A model generated the notes under the pieces. The model was not told the origin of the DNA. It was given only the letters and a program-made list of their open reading frames with translations, and did no database searches. A stretch of DNA of 53,589 nucleotides from an uncultured Eubacteriales bacterium (GTDB lineage: Bacteria > Bacillota > Clostridia > Lachnospirales > Lachnospiraceae): NCBI GenBank assembly GCA_949286525.1, contig CASECT010000081.1, positions 1 to 53,589 on the forward strand, in the 5' to 3' direction. The position numbers and the translations under genes were made by a program. Of the stretch, positions 36,675 through 45,320 are shown piece after piece. Every line of letters begins with the position of its first letter. Positions within the stretch are counted from its first letter, which is position 1.

Positions 36675-37619
36675 TCAGAGCGCACTGTCAAAGAGGGAAA
36701 TCTGGGGATCGATCCAGCTCTTCTGCTCCGCCGGATGAACCACGTCATCCGCTGTCAGGTGTCCCACAAGCAGCGGGGAAGCGGGATCGTGGCGCCGCAT
36801 ATTTTCCTCTACCCGGTGTGTATCGGCGTTGGCATAACAATACCGGCACAGATGACCGCAGGTATCGTAAGCTCCGATATCATTGCCCAGCAGGCAGCCG
36901 CAGATCTCCCGCTGGCTCTTTTTCTTTTTCCTCGGAACAATCAGCCGTCTCCCCAGCGCCCGCTCGTAAACGTCCCGGGTCATGCATCCGCCGCAGTCCA
37001 CGCCGTAGGGTTCCAGCTCTCTCCCCTCCCCGCAGGCCTTCAGGCGCATTCCACAGGAGGACGCGATCTCGGCAAATGCCCTCCCCAGATCTATCCGGTC
37101 CTCTCGACGGACCGGATTTACCTCCGGAAAATTTCGCCGGACCTTCTGATAGAGATCGATAAAACTGATCACACAGGTGTCCGTGTACCCTGCCAGCCCG
37201 TCAGCGATCCGGGTAAATTCCTGTATATGACGGTCAGACGTATAGACATCGCCGATAAAGATCGGGTCGTACCGCCAGGCGACGCATTCCTTTCCCAGCC
37301 GGTCGGAGATCTTCCGGAAGTCCTCCATAACCGCCTCCATCGCCGGTACATTCGGCTCAATCTCGGGGCCATAAGGGGTAATCGTCACAAACCAGTACTG
37401 GCCGAAGAGCGCCAGTTCCTCCAAATGCGCCAGCATCGGATGGGGATTCTTCGTGCAGAACGCGATCAGATCCACCACCTCCGGTGTCAGCTCATAGCGG
37501 GTTACCATCGTGGGATTGTATGGATTTCTCGTGCAGACATATCCCTCCCTCAGGCGGTTTAAAAACCAGGGCGTATAGAAGGCCGGTATATCTGTGCGCA
37601 TCCCTGTCTGTATAATCAT
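36675..37619 (-). CDS. DUF1848 family protein
   Basis: 314 residues. DUF1848 is an uncharacterised family with a TIM-barrel-like N-terminal half (TDIPAFYTPWFLNRL at the start, VTRYELTPEVVDLIAFCTKNP, SFIDLYQKVRRNF). The C-terminal third is cysteine-rich: GVDCGGCMTRD, EICGCLLG, and TCGHLCRYCYAN, the last like a radical-SAM-type or Fe-S motif at an unusual, C-terminal position. An Fe-S cluster is likely. The gene starts after a long G-run that includes the ribosome site. Confidence 0.85.
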   Translation of the reverse strand: MIIQTGMRTDIPAFYTPWFLNRLREGYVCTRNPYNPTMVTRYELTPEVVDLIAFCTKNPHPMLAHLEELALFGQYWFVTITPYGPEIEPNVPAMEAVMEDFRKISDRLGKECVAWRYDPIFIGDVYTSDRHIQEFTRIADGLAGYTDTCVISFIDLYQKVRRNFPEVNPVRREDRIDLGRAFAEIASSCGMRLKACGEGRELEPYGVDCGGCMTRDVYERALGRRLIVPRKKKKSQREICGCLLGNDIGAYDTCGHLCRYCYANADTHRVEENMRRHDPASPLLVGHLTADDVVHPAEQKSWIDPQISLFDSAL

Positions 37620-37633
37620 GGCCCTGCCCCCCC

Positions 37634-38092
37634 CTAAAAAATCACGTTACAAACCGCGACGCCGCAGAGCACTCCGATGGCAATCCCCGCCAGAATCTCA
37701 GGCACCGTGTGCCCCATCTTTTCCTGGAGATCCTGATCGTAAACAGGCTTCCTGCCCTCCTCCAGATCCCGTCTGCGCAACAAATTCAACACCTTCGCTT
37801 CCCTGCCGGTCTCCATCCGCACGCCCGCCGCGTCATAGATCACGATAATTGCGAAAAACAGCGCCATGACAAACTCAAATCCCCCGCAGCCATAGACCAG
37901 CACCGTGGCCGTAGTCAGTCCCGCCACTGTGGCCGAGTGAGAGCTGGGCATTCCTCCCCCTCCCGCCAGCCGCTCCGCGGAAAAACCGTTTCTTATCCCA
38001 TCAATGATTACTTTCAGTACCTGGGCGATCAGCCAGGAAATCGCCGCGGATATCAACACCTGATTGTGTATTGCGTCCCAGATATAAGTCAT
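37634..38092 (-). CDS. Divergent PAP2 family membrane protein (DUF212)
   Basis: About 152 residues with four or five membrane segments. Motifs: GGGGMPSSHSATVAGL (the phosphatase-like SH of the family), IYDAAGVRMETG, and GHTVPEILAGIAIG at the end. Related to YuiD. The substrate is unknown; PAP2 enzymes act on lipid phosphates. The ATG at 38092 has GAGGAGG upstream. It lies between the spmAB pair and DUF1848 on the same strand. Confidence 0.88.
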   Translation of the reverse strand: MTYIWDAIHNQVLISAAISWLIAQVLKVIIDGIRNGFSAERLAGGGGMPSSHSATVAGLTTATVLVYGCGGFEFVMALFFAIIVIYDAAGVRMETGREAKVLNLLRRRDLEEGRKPVYDQDLQEKMGHTVPEILAGIAIGVLCGVAVCNVIF

Positions 38093-38157
38093 AGGGCTTC
38101 CTCCTCTGTTCAGCATTCTCCGTTTGCCTCAAAAAAGGGTTATCTGCGCTCATTATA

Positions 38158-38682
38158 TCATATCATCCCCGCCAATACCACACTGGCGGCGATTCCGGCC
38201 AGAGTGGCCAGCAGAGCTCCCGCCAGCGTCCATCGGGTTTTCTTGATCTTTACCGCCATAAAATAAACGGACATGGTATAAAAAATCGTCTCCGTGCAGG
38301 AGCCCATAATGGAGACAATTTTCCCGAAATAGGAATCGGGCCCGTATTCCTTAAAAATGTCCAGCACCAGTCCCGTAGCCGCCGAGGATGAGAACATTTT
38401 CACGATCGCCGCAGGCACCAGCTCCGACGGAAAATGCAGCCCGTCGGTTACCCGCCCCAGCAGCGATGCCAGAAGGTCTAAAAAACCTGAAGCACGCAGC
38501 ACGCCTACCGCGCACATCAGTCCCACCAGCGTGGGCAGAATCTGTATAACCGTGTGAAATCCATCTTTTGCCCCCTCCAGAAACTCTTCGTACACATTGT
38601 GTCTTCGGGCCAGCCCGTAGAGCAAAATGTAAAAAACCAGCAGCGGAATGATGGCATCGGACAAAAACATTACAAATTTCAT
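38158..38682 (-). CDS. spmB: Spore maturation protein B
   Basis: 174 residues, polytopic (nucleoside-recognition/Gate domain family). Needed with SpmA for spore core dehydration and heat resistance. MKFVMFLSDAIIPLLVFYILLYGL and QILPTLVGLMCAVGVLRASG at the start are characteristic. Its start overlaps the spmA stop by four bases (ATGA). Confidence 0.92.
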   Translation of the reverse strand: MKFVMFLSDAIIPLLVFYILLYGLARRHNVYEEFLEGAKDGFHTVIQILPTLVGLMCAVGVLRASGFLDLLASLLGRVTDGLHFPSELVPAAIVKMFSSSAATGLVLDIFKEYGPDSYFGKIVSIMGSCTETIFYTMSVYFMAVKIKKTRWTLAGALLATLAGIAASVVLAGMI

Positions 38683-39278
38683 GTCATCCTCCCCTTCTTC
38701 TCTATCCGGTGCATGATTTTACAAAAAATAACCGCCACAAGGGTGCTGATGCATGTGGCAATGATGGCCGGTCCTACAATTGCCGTAGGATCAGCTGAAC
38801 CGTACTGGCTCCGGTAAGCAATCATGTTGACCGGGATCAGCTGAAGGGAAGAAATATTAATGACCAGAAAGGTACACATCTCCTTTGTGGCAACCCGGTT
38901 CTCTCTCATCTGGGGCGCAATCCGATCCAGCTCCTCCATGGCTTTCAGTCCCGCGGGCGTCGCCGCCCATCCCAGCCCGAAAATATTGGCAATCATGTTG
39001 GTGGCAATGTACTCCTTCGCCCGGGTCTCATGCCGCAGATCCGGAAAAAGGAAACACAGCACAGGCTCCATCTTTGACGCCATCTTTTGGATCATGCCGG
39101 CCTTTTCCGCGATTCTCATCATCCCTACCCAGAAGCACATGATACCCGTCATGGTTATGCACAGAGAAATCGCCTCCCCGGCAGAATCCAGCGCCGCCTG
39201 GGTAATTTCCGCTGTCTTTCCGGTAAAGCATCCGTAGGCAATACCAACCAGCAGCATGCCGGCCCACAGATAGTTCAT
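38679..39278 (-). CDS. spmA: Spore maturation protein A
   Basis: 199 residues, polytopic, paralogous to SpmB. AALDSAGEAISLCITMTGIMCFWVGMMRIAEKAG and NIFGLGWAATPAGLKAMEEL fit SpmA. In Bacillus the pair follows dacB; here dacF is about 8 kb away. First gene of the pair; a PAP2-like gene follows spmB on the same strand. Confidence 0.92.
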   Translation of the reverse strand: MNYLWAGMLLVGIAYGCFTGKTAEITQAALDSAGEAISLCITMTGIMCFWVGMMRIAEKAGMIQKMASKMEPVLCFLFPDLRHETRAKEYIATNMIANIFGLGWAATPAGLKAMEELDRIAPQMRENRVATKEMCTFLVINISSLQLIPVNMIAYRSQYGSADPTAIVGPAIIATCISTLVAVIFCKIMHRIEKKGRMT

Positions 39279-39411
39279 AACGCCTCCGCTTTTGCCTTTT
39301 GTTCCATTTTATGCCGGTACCGGGATATTATGATTTCCGATCACATATATTAGATACCGGGACCTATCCGTCCCAAAAATCTGCTGGAATTGCATTGCTT
39401 AAGGAGGCTCC

Positions 39412-41202
39412 ATGACTTTTCGAAAAAAATATTTTCTTTTCTTCCTTCCCCTTCTGCTCCTGCCTCTCATCTTTAGCTGCGGCAAGGAGGGTTCTTTGGG
39501 AGAAGTTTTGCCCGCCCCTTCCTCTGAGCAGGAAGAGACTGTCCTTTTCGACGAATTTCTCGATGCTGCCTTCGCGAATCTGGCCGGTCAGGACACTCTG
39601 TCCCTCCACTTTACTTTGCGGGATCCGGCCGCCTGCGGCATTGTCCGAAAGGACGCCGCTTTTCCCGATCTCAGCGCCGCCGGGATAGAAAGGAACCAAA
39701 AAGATATGGAATCCCTGCTGACTCAGCTGGAATCTTTTTCTCCTGAAAGACTTTCTGACCGGCAGCGTCTGGTCTATGACACCTTGAAAGACTACCTTAC
39801 CCTTCAGCTGAACCTGTTGGAGTACACCTGCTATGAGGAACTTCTTTCTCCATCCAGCGGTCTCCAGCTGGATCTGCCGATTCTGCTCTCTGAATACGTC
39901 TTCTCCGACAAACAGGATGTGGAGGATTACCTGGCTCTGCTGGACAAAGTGGATATTTATTTTTCCAATATTTTCGACTACGAAAAGAAAAAGAGCGATC
40001 TCGGGCTGGCAATGAACGATGCTGCCATGGATCAGGTCGTCTCCTTTTGCGATACCTTTGGAACCGAATCGGAGAATCATCTTCTTTTCGCCTCCTTTCG
40101 GCAAAAGATCATGGAGGCGGATTTCCTCACGGATCTGGAGAAAGAAAAATATATTGATACGAATGAAAACACCGTAAAAGAGAAAGTACTTCCCTCCTAC
40201 CGGGCGCTGGCGGAAAAAATGGAAACTCTGAAAAGCACCTGCGTCAACGAGGAGGGGCTGGCCCACGTCTCCGGCGGAAAAGAATACTATAGTCTTCTGG
40301 TCAAACAGGCTTCCGGCACCAAGGATTCCCCCCTGATGCTCTCCTATCGGATTCGGCAGCAGCGGGAAACCGATATGGAAGTTATGACATCCCTTTTTTC
40401 AGCGGATCCCACCCTGGCCTCCCGGTGCGCCGCCTATCAATATGAGCAGAGCGACCCGGAGCTGATGCTGGCCGCCCTGCAGCAGGCTATCTCCGCAGAT
40501 TTCCCTGCCTGCAGCGGCGCCTTCGCGTCCATCAGCACGGTGGACGACTATCTGGCGCCTTACACTGCTCCGGCCTTCTACCTGGTAGCCCCCATCGACG
40601 ACTATCAGGAAAACGTCATCTACTATAACCCCTCCAAAGTCTCCGGAAACCTGGATCTGTTTACCACCATCGCTCACGAGGGTTTTCCCGGGCATCTCTA
40701 TCAGACTGTCATGAGCTACTCCTACGGCCTGGAAAATATCCGCAGCATGCTCTCTTTCCCCGGTTTTACCGAGGGATGGGCCACTTATGTGGAGATGCTC
40801 TCCTACCACTACGCCGGCATGGATGAATCTCTCGCCACGGTGCTGGAAAAAAACTACAGCGTGATTTTAAGTCTCTACGCCACCGCCGACATTGGCATCC
40901 ACTACCGGGGATGGGATGTGACGGAAACACTCTCCTTCTTCTCCGAGTACGGCATCAGCGACCGGGAAGTGGTGGAGGAGATCTACCAGATGATTCTTTC
41001 CGATCCTGCAAATTACCTGAAATATTATGCGGGATACCTCTCCTTCCTCTCCCTCCAGCAGGAGATGGCGGCGAAGTATCCCGACATTTTCACACTCTAT
41101 GAATTTCACAAATGTATTCTGGAGACCGGCCCTACCTCCTTCGATCTTCTGGAGGAGGAACTGAACGAATATTTCTCGCAGCTGGCGGCGAAAGCTGCCT
41201 GA
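39412..41202 (+). CDS. DUF885 family metallopeptidase-like lipoprotein
   Basis: 596 residues. A lipoprotein signal (PLLLLPLIFSC) gives Cys at about residue 23. DUF885 proteins resemble M32-like zinc peptidases: the site here is HEGFPGH at residues 422-428 followed by a Glu in FTEGWATYVEML, enough for a bound zinc. The surrounding segments are mostly helical. It probably trims peptides at the cell surface; the substrate is unknown. Monocistronic, convergent with rsmI, with GGAGG as ribosome site. Confidence 0.88.
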   Translation: MTFRKKYFLFFLPLLLLPLIFSCGKEGSLGEVLPAPSSEQEETVLFDEFLDAAFANLAGQDTLSLHFTLRDPAACGIVRKDAAFPDLSAAGIERNQKDMESLLTQLESFSPERLSDRQRLVYDTLKDYLTLQLNLLEYTCYEELLSPSSGLQLDLPILLSEYVFSDKQDVEDYLALLDKVDIYFSNIFDYEKKKSDLGLAMNDAAMDQVVSFCDTFGTESENHLLFASFRQKIMEADFLTDLEKEKYIDTNENTVKEKVLPSYRALAEKMETLKSTCVNEEGLAHVSGGKEYYSLLVKQASGTKDSPLMLSYRIRQQRETDMEVMTSLFSADPTLASRCAAYQYEQSDPELMLAALQQAISADFPACSGAFASISTVDDYLAPYTAPAFYLVAPIDDYQENVIYYNPSKVSGNLDLFTTIAHEGFPGHLYQTVMSYSYGLENIRSMLSFPGFTEGWATYVEMLSYHYAGMDESLATVLEKNYSVILSLYATADIGIHYRGWDVTETLSFFSEYGISDREVVEEIYQMILSDPANYLKYYAGYLSFLSLQQEMAAKYPDIFTLYEFHKCILETGPTSFDLLEEELNEYFSQLAAKAA

Positions 41203-41221
41203 GACTCAGCCGTATCCGGGT

Positions 41222-42058
41222 TCACAGCAGTTCACGGTAAATATCCCGTTTGGACACGCCCCGGTCCCTCGCCGCGGCCTTCATGGCTTCCTTCCGGTCC
41301 ATCCCGGTTTTCTCGTACATAGCCACATGCTCCGCCACAGAAAAGCTCTCCCAACGGGCTGTCTCCTCCCGCCGTACCTGGTTTTTCGATTTCCCGGCGA
41401 TGACCAGCACATACTCGCCCCGGGGCTCATGCTCCCCGTAGTAAGCAATGGCCTTCTCCAGAGTCGTCTTCTGTTTCTCCTCGAATTTCTTGGTCAGCTC
41501 CCGGCAGATGGTCAGCGGCCGGTCCCCAAATGTCTGATACAATTCCTCCAGAGTTCCCCGCAAATGGTGCGGCGCCTCATAGAGAACCGTCGTCCTGGTC
41601 TCCCGCTCCAGCTCCTCCAGCACCCGGCGGCGCTCCTTCTTATCCTTCGGCAAAAAAGCCTCGAAGGCAAAGCGCCGGCAGGGCTGCCCCGAAGAGGTAA
41701 CAGCGGCAACACATGCCGCCGGCCCCGGAAGCGCGTTAACCTCGATTCCCCTCTCGTAGCACATGGCCACCAGTTCCTCGCCCGGATCGGAAATCCCCGG
41801 TGTTCCCGCGTCGGTAATCAGGGCAATGTTCTGTCCCTGCTCCAGCCGCTTAAGCAGCGCTTCTGCCTTCTCGATCTTGTTGAACTCATGGTAGCTGGTC
41901 ATGGGCGTGGCAATGCCGTAGTGACGCAGCAGCCGCAGGGAATTTCTCGTATCTTCCGCGGCGATCAGATCCGCTTCTCCGAGAATGCGCACCACCCGGT
42001 AGGTAATATCTTCCATATTGCCGATAGGCGTGGCGCAAAGATAAAGTATTCCGCTCAT
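41222..42058 (-). CDS. rsmI: 16S rRNA (cytidine1402-2'-O)-methyltransferase
   Basis: 278 residues. SAM-dependent tetrapyrrole-methylase fold: GILYLCATPIGNMEDIT, LIAAEDTRNSLRLL, DAGTPGISDPG and RTTVLYEAPHHL. It methylates C1402 in the 30S P site together with RsmH. The C-terminal region with GVSKRDIYREL is also typical. The start overlaps the trmN6 stop by four bases. It is the last gene of the housekeeping run. Confidence 0.96.
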   Translation of the reverse strand: MSGILYLCATPIGNMEDITYRVVRILGEADLIAAEDTRNSLRLLRHYGIATPMTSYHEFNKIEKAEALLKRLEQGQNIALITDAGTPGISDPGEELVAMCYERGIEVNALPGPAACVAAVTSSGQPCRRFAFEAFLPKDKKERRRVLEELERETRTTVLYEAPHHLRGTLEELYQTFGDRPLTICRELTKKFEEKQKTTLEKAIAYYGEHEPRGEYVLVIAGKSKNQVRREETARWESFSVAEHVAMYEKTGMDRKEAMKAAARDRGVSKRDIYRELL

Positions 42059-42804
42059 TTCTCCTCCTCCCGATAGATGCGAAGCACATCATCCGTGTAA
42101 ACGCCCTGACTCTCATAGATAATCAGAGGTTTTTCCACAGTAAGTCCGCTCTTCCCCTCCCGCATGCCCTCCACCAGTACCATGTTGGGCTTCTGCTCCC
42201 GATAGGGGTGCACCAGTTGTATGCGCTTCGGCTCCAATCCATACTGATGCATCAGCGTAAAAATTTCCACCAGGCGGAAAGGACGGTGCACAAAATAACA
42301 GCGGCCTTTCGCAGGAAGGATCCGGGCTGTCTCCCGGATCACATCCTCCAGACTGCAGAGAATTTCATGCCGGGCAATGGCTTTGGCGCTCATGGGATTG
42401 ACCAGCCCCGTACTTTTGCCCATATAGGGCGGATTACAGGTTACCACGTCAAAAGAAGATGCCCCAAACAGATTCGAGGCATCTTTGATATCTCCCTCCA
42501 CAATCTTTACCCTGTCGGTAAGACCGTTGTACTCCACGCTTCGCCTGGCCATGTCGGCGCTCTCCGGCTGGATTTCCAGGCCGCAGAACCGGCTGCCCCT
42601 GGTTTTGGCCTCCAACAGAATTGGAATGACACCGGTTCCGGTCCCCAGATCCAGCACCCGCTCCCCCGGATACACCCGGGCAAATCCGCAGAGCAGTACC
42701 GCATCCATCCCGAAACAGAACTTATCGGGATGCTGAATGATTCGATATCCCCTCATCTGGAGATCATCCAGCCGTTCCCTCTCCTTCAAGAAATGCTCCT
42801 CCAT
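42055..42804 (-). CDS. trmN6: tRNA1(Val) (adenine37-N6)-methyltransferase-like protein
   Basis: About 249 residues. Rossmann methyltransferase with RVLDLGTGTGVIPILL (SAM binding) and TCNPPYMG (N6-adenine catalytic NPPY). The position corresponds to yabB of Bacillus. The ATG at 42804, two bases after the ricT stop, is used; a TTG at 42822 within ricT is the other candidate. Confidence 0.87.
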   Translation of the reverse strand: MEEHFLKERERLDDLQMRGYRIIQHPDKFCFGMDAVLLCGFARVYPGERVLDLGTGTGVIPILLEAKTRGSRFCGLEIQPESADMARRSVEYNGLTDRVKIVEGDIKDASNLFGASSFDVVTCNPPYMGKSTGLVNPMSAKAIARHEILCSLEDVIRETARILPAKGRCYFVHRPFRLVEIFTLMHQYGLEPKRIQLVHPYREQKPNMVLVEGMREGKSGLTVEKPLIIYESQGVYTDDVLRIYREEEK

Positions 42805-42805
42805 A

Positions 42806-43684
42806 TCAGTTCTTATCCTCAAGATTTTTCAGTTCTTTCAGCTCCTCCCTGGTAACCTTTACCTTCTTTTTTCTCGGGCGGAATTTCAGCTGATTTACCT
42901 TGTACTCCTGAACTTCCTTCACATCTCCCTGCTCTGTCAGCACTTTTACGGTCTGACGCAGCACACTGACGCTCTGAACCTGCCCTTTGACACCCTCAGG
43001 CGTCGTGACGAAATCTCCCACGCCGGGCAGCCGGCTGTTTAAGTATTCATAGGTCTCGTACTCATTTTTCAGACAGCACATCAGCCGTCCGCAGAGACCG
43101 GAAATCTTCCCGGGATTCAGAGACAGATTCTGCTCCTTTGCCATCTTGATGGAAACCGGCGCAAAATCCGAAAGAAAGGTCCGGCAGCACAGCTCCCTGC
43201 CGCAGATGCCGATACCTCCCATCATCTTTGTCTCATCACGAACGCCAATCTGCCGCAGCTCGATCCTTGTTCGGAACACAGATGCCAGATCCTTTACCAG
43301 CTCCCGGAAATCGATCCTCCCGTCCGCCGTAAAATAAAACAGCAGCTTGTTATTGTCAAAGGTATATTCGGCTCCAACCAGCTTCATTTGCAGTTGATGT
43401 TTCCTGATCTTCTGCTCGCAGATGACAAATGCCTCTTTCTCCTTTTCCTTGTTTCTCTTTACGCGTTTGAGATCCTCCTCTGTGGCGATGCGGGTCACTT
43501 CCTTCAGAGGAGCGACAATCTCATCCTCCGGTACTTCCTTTTCTCCCAGGACCACGCGCCCCAGCTCCACACCCCGGGCGGTCTCCACAATAACCTGATC
43601 TCCCCGGGATATCTTCCGTTTTCCGGGGGAAAAATAGTAAATCTTTCCCGCCTCGCGAAATCGCACTCCGATGATCTTTATCAT
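42806..43684 (-). CDS. ricT: RicT (YaaT) Fe-S protein, PSP1 domain
   Basis: 292 residues. PSP1 domain with conserved cysteines: GICGRELCCRTF and LCGRLMCCLKNEY. RicT with RicA and RicF forms a complex carrying [4Fe-4S] clusters that promotes RNase Y-dependent mRNA maturation in Bacillus, and also affects sporulation and biofilm formation. Its position directly after holB matches Bacillus. The start overlaps the holB stop (ATGA). Confidence 0.93.
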   Translation of the reverse strand: MIKIIGVRFREAGKIYYFSPGKRKISRGDQVIVETARGVELGRVVLGEKEVPEDEIVAPLKEVTRIATEEDLKRVKRNKEKEKEAFVICEQKIRKHQLQMKLVGAEYTFDNNKLLFYFTADGRIDFRELVKDLASVFRTRIELRQIGVRDETKMMGGIGICGRELCCRTFLSDFAPVSIKMAKEQNLSLNPGKISGLCGRLMCCLKNEYETYEYLNSRLPGVGDFVTTPEGVKGQVQSVSVLRQTVKVLTEQGDVKEVQEYKVNQLKFRPRKKKVKVTREELKELKNLEDKN

Positions 43685-44691
43685 GCTACATCTCCTTTGA
43701 TTGTCATAAATAACAGTTCCATGGTCAGCTCAAAATTCACATTCGCCCGCAGACGTCTCTTCGCCCTGGCAATTTCCTCAAGAACCTCTTCTATCTTCCT
43801 GTAGGACAGATCCTCCGCCTGGCTCTTCAGACGAAACAGCTGATCCTGAAATACCAGCGGGGAACGGGGCCCCGCCGACTTATATAATAACACATCCCGA
43901 TACCAAAGGGTAATCAGATCAAAATATTCCTCCATTTCCCCCTTTTCCTTGTCCAGATCCTTTACCACATTCTGAATTTCCGCCAGATCCATCCGGGGCA
44001 GGTTGGAAACCAGTTCCACGATATCGTTTTTTCTCCGGGAAAACTCCTCGGAGGAAGCCAGGCGGATCGCCTTGCCCACATTTCCCTGGGAAAAAGCCGC
44101 GCACATCCTCGCCTGGTAATCCACAATCTGCCAGCGTTCCATAAGCATCTTCTCAATTTTCTCCGCGGGCACCGGCTTCACATTCAGTGTCACGCATCGG
44201 GAGAGAATCGTCGGCAAAAATCCCTCCGCGTTGGTGGTCAGAAGGAGAATGACCACATAGGCCGGCGGCTCCTCGATCGTCTTCAGCAGGGCATTCTGCG
44301 CCTGGGGATTCATCTTCTCCGCCTCGTCCACGATATAGATCTTCCGCTCCGCTGCATAAGGCCGTATAACCACACTGTCGTTAATCTGCCGGCGGATGTC
44401 GTCGACAGAGATCACATTGGGCTTTTCACGGGTAAGATAGATGATGTCCGGATTGTTCCTGCCCGCCGCCTGACGGCAGGAACGGCACTCCATACAGGCA
44501 TCCTTCCCTTTCTTCTCACAAAGCAGTGTGGCGGCAAAGGCCTCCGCCAGCATCATCTTCCCCGAATCTTTCTCCCCGTTGATAATATAGGCATGGCTGA
44601 TTTTATTCATGGAAACGGCGTTTTGCAGATGTCCCTTCAGGTCTTCCAATCCGACAATGGCGGAAAATGTTTTTTTCTCCTGCTCTTCCAA
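43681..44691 (-). CDS. holB: DNA polymerase III delta' subunit
   Basis: 336 residues. Clamp-loader AAA+ protein. HAYIINGEKDSGKMML is a degenerate P-loop (Met in place of Ser/Thr), as in other delta' proteins that do not hydrolyse ATP. The zinc module CEKKGKDACMECRSC and the SRC-like LPTILSRCVTL are clear. The start is TTG at 44691, with GAGAGGAGG 9 to 12 bases upstream; no ATG is well placed. Confidence 0.9.
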   Translation of the reverse strand: MEEQEKKTFSAIVGLEDLKGHLQNAVSMNKISHAYIINGEKDSGKMMLAEAFAATLLCEKKGKDACMECRSCRQAAGRNNPDIIYLTREKPNVISVDDIRRQINDSVVIRPYAAERKIYIVDEAEKMNPQAQNALLKTIEEPPAYVVILLLTTNAEGFLPTILSRCVTLNVKPVPAEKIEKMLMERWQIVDYQARMCAAFSQGNVGKAIRLASSEEFSRRKNDIVELVSNLPRMDLAEIQNVVKDLDKEKGEMEEYFDLITLWYRDVLLYKSAGPRSPLVFQDQLFRLKSQAEDLSYRKIEEVLEEIARAKRRLRANVNFELTMELLFMTIKGDVA

Positions 44692-44720
44692 ATCCGCTGC
44701 CTCCTCTCTGTCCTGTTCCT

Positions 44721-45308
44721 CTAACGAAGAGATATGATGTATTCCGCTATTTTCTCCTGGGTTCTGGCTGACTCCTCATTGACGAATCGCTTGTCAATAC
44801 CCGCCTCCGCCAGTTTTTCCGGAGAAAAATCCTCCTCGTCCGCCAGAAACCGACGGCACATCTCCCGGTATTTCGGATTCTGCTGCCTCCGCTCTCTCTC
44901 CAAAGCTCTGGACAGCCGCAGCCCGTCTTCCACCTCGATATAGATGGGCACCACCTGATCCTGTCCGTAAAAATCCCGGATTCTGCAGTAGGATTCCACG
45001 GTTCCGATAATCAGATAGTCCCCGGCGGTCAAGTCGATCCGCTCATCCGCCACGGTAAAATAGTCCCACCTGCCCTCGCAGGTATCGTAACTTCGCATCT
45101 CAATGACCCTTCCGGAAGCCAAAAGCCGGTCCCGTTCCTCCCCGGTACAAAAGTGATATTCCATACCGTCCGTCTCTCCCGCCCGAATTGGCCGCGTCGT
45201 ACAGGAGACAATACGGCGAAGGCCCAGGTCTTCCCTTCCCAGAAGAGCCTTATAGATCGTATCCTTGCCTGTGGCGCTCTTTCCCATAATACAAAATATC
45301 TTTCCCAC
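44721..45308 (-). CDS. Guanylate kinase-like nucleotide kinase
   Basis: 195 residues. The fold is that of guanylate kinase: SCTTRPIRAGETDGMEYHF matches the GMP-binding STTR-R-GE-G-DY-F pattern. However, the P-loop is GKSATGKDT (residues 9-17), with Asp where Ser or Thr is usual, and the segment that normally carries the guanine-recognising Glu and Tyr reads RSYDTCEGRWDYFTV. The position, before holB and after the decarboxylase, is that of thymidylate kinase in Bacillus. So the substrate may not be GMP. It is 12 bases from the decarboxylase gene and within one operon. Confidence 0.75.
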   Translation of the reverse strand: MGKIFCIMGKSATGKDTIYKALLGREDLGLRRIVSCTTRPIRAGETDGMEYHFCTGEERDRLLASGRVIEMRSYDTCEGRWDYFTVADERIDLTAGDYLIIGTVESYCRIRDFYGQDQVVPIYIEVEDGLRLSRALERERRQQNPKYREMCRRFLADEEDFSPEKLAEAGIDKRFVNEESARTQEKIAEYIISLR

Positions 45309-45320
45309 AACCGTTTCTCC

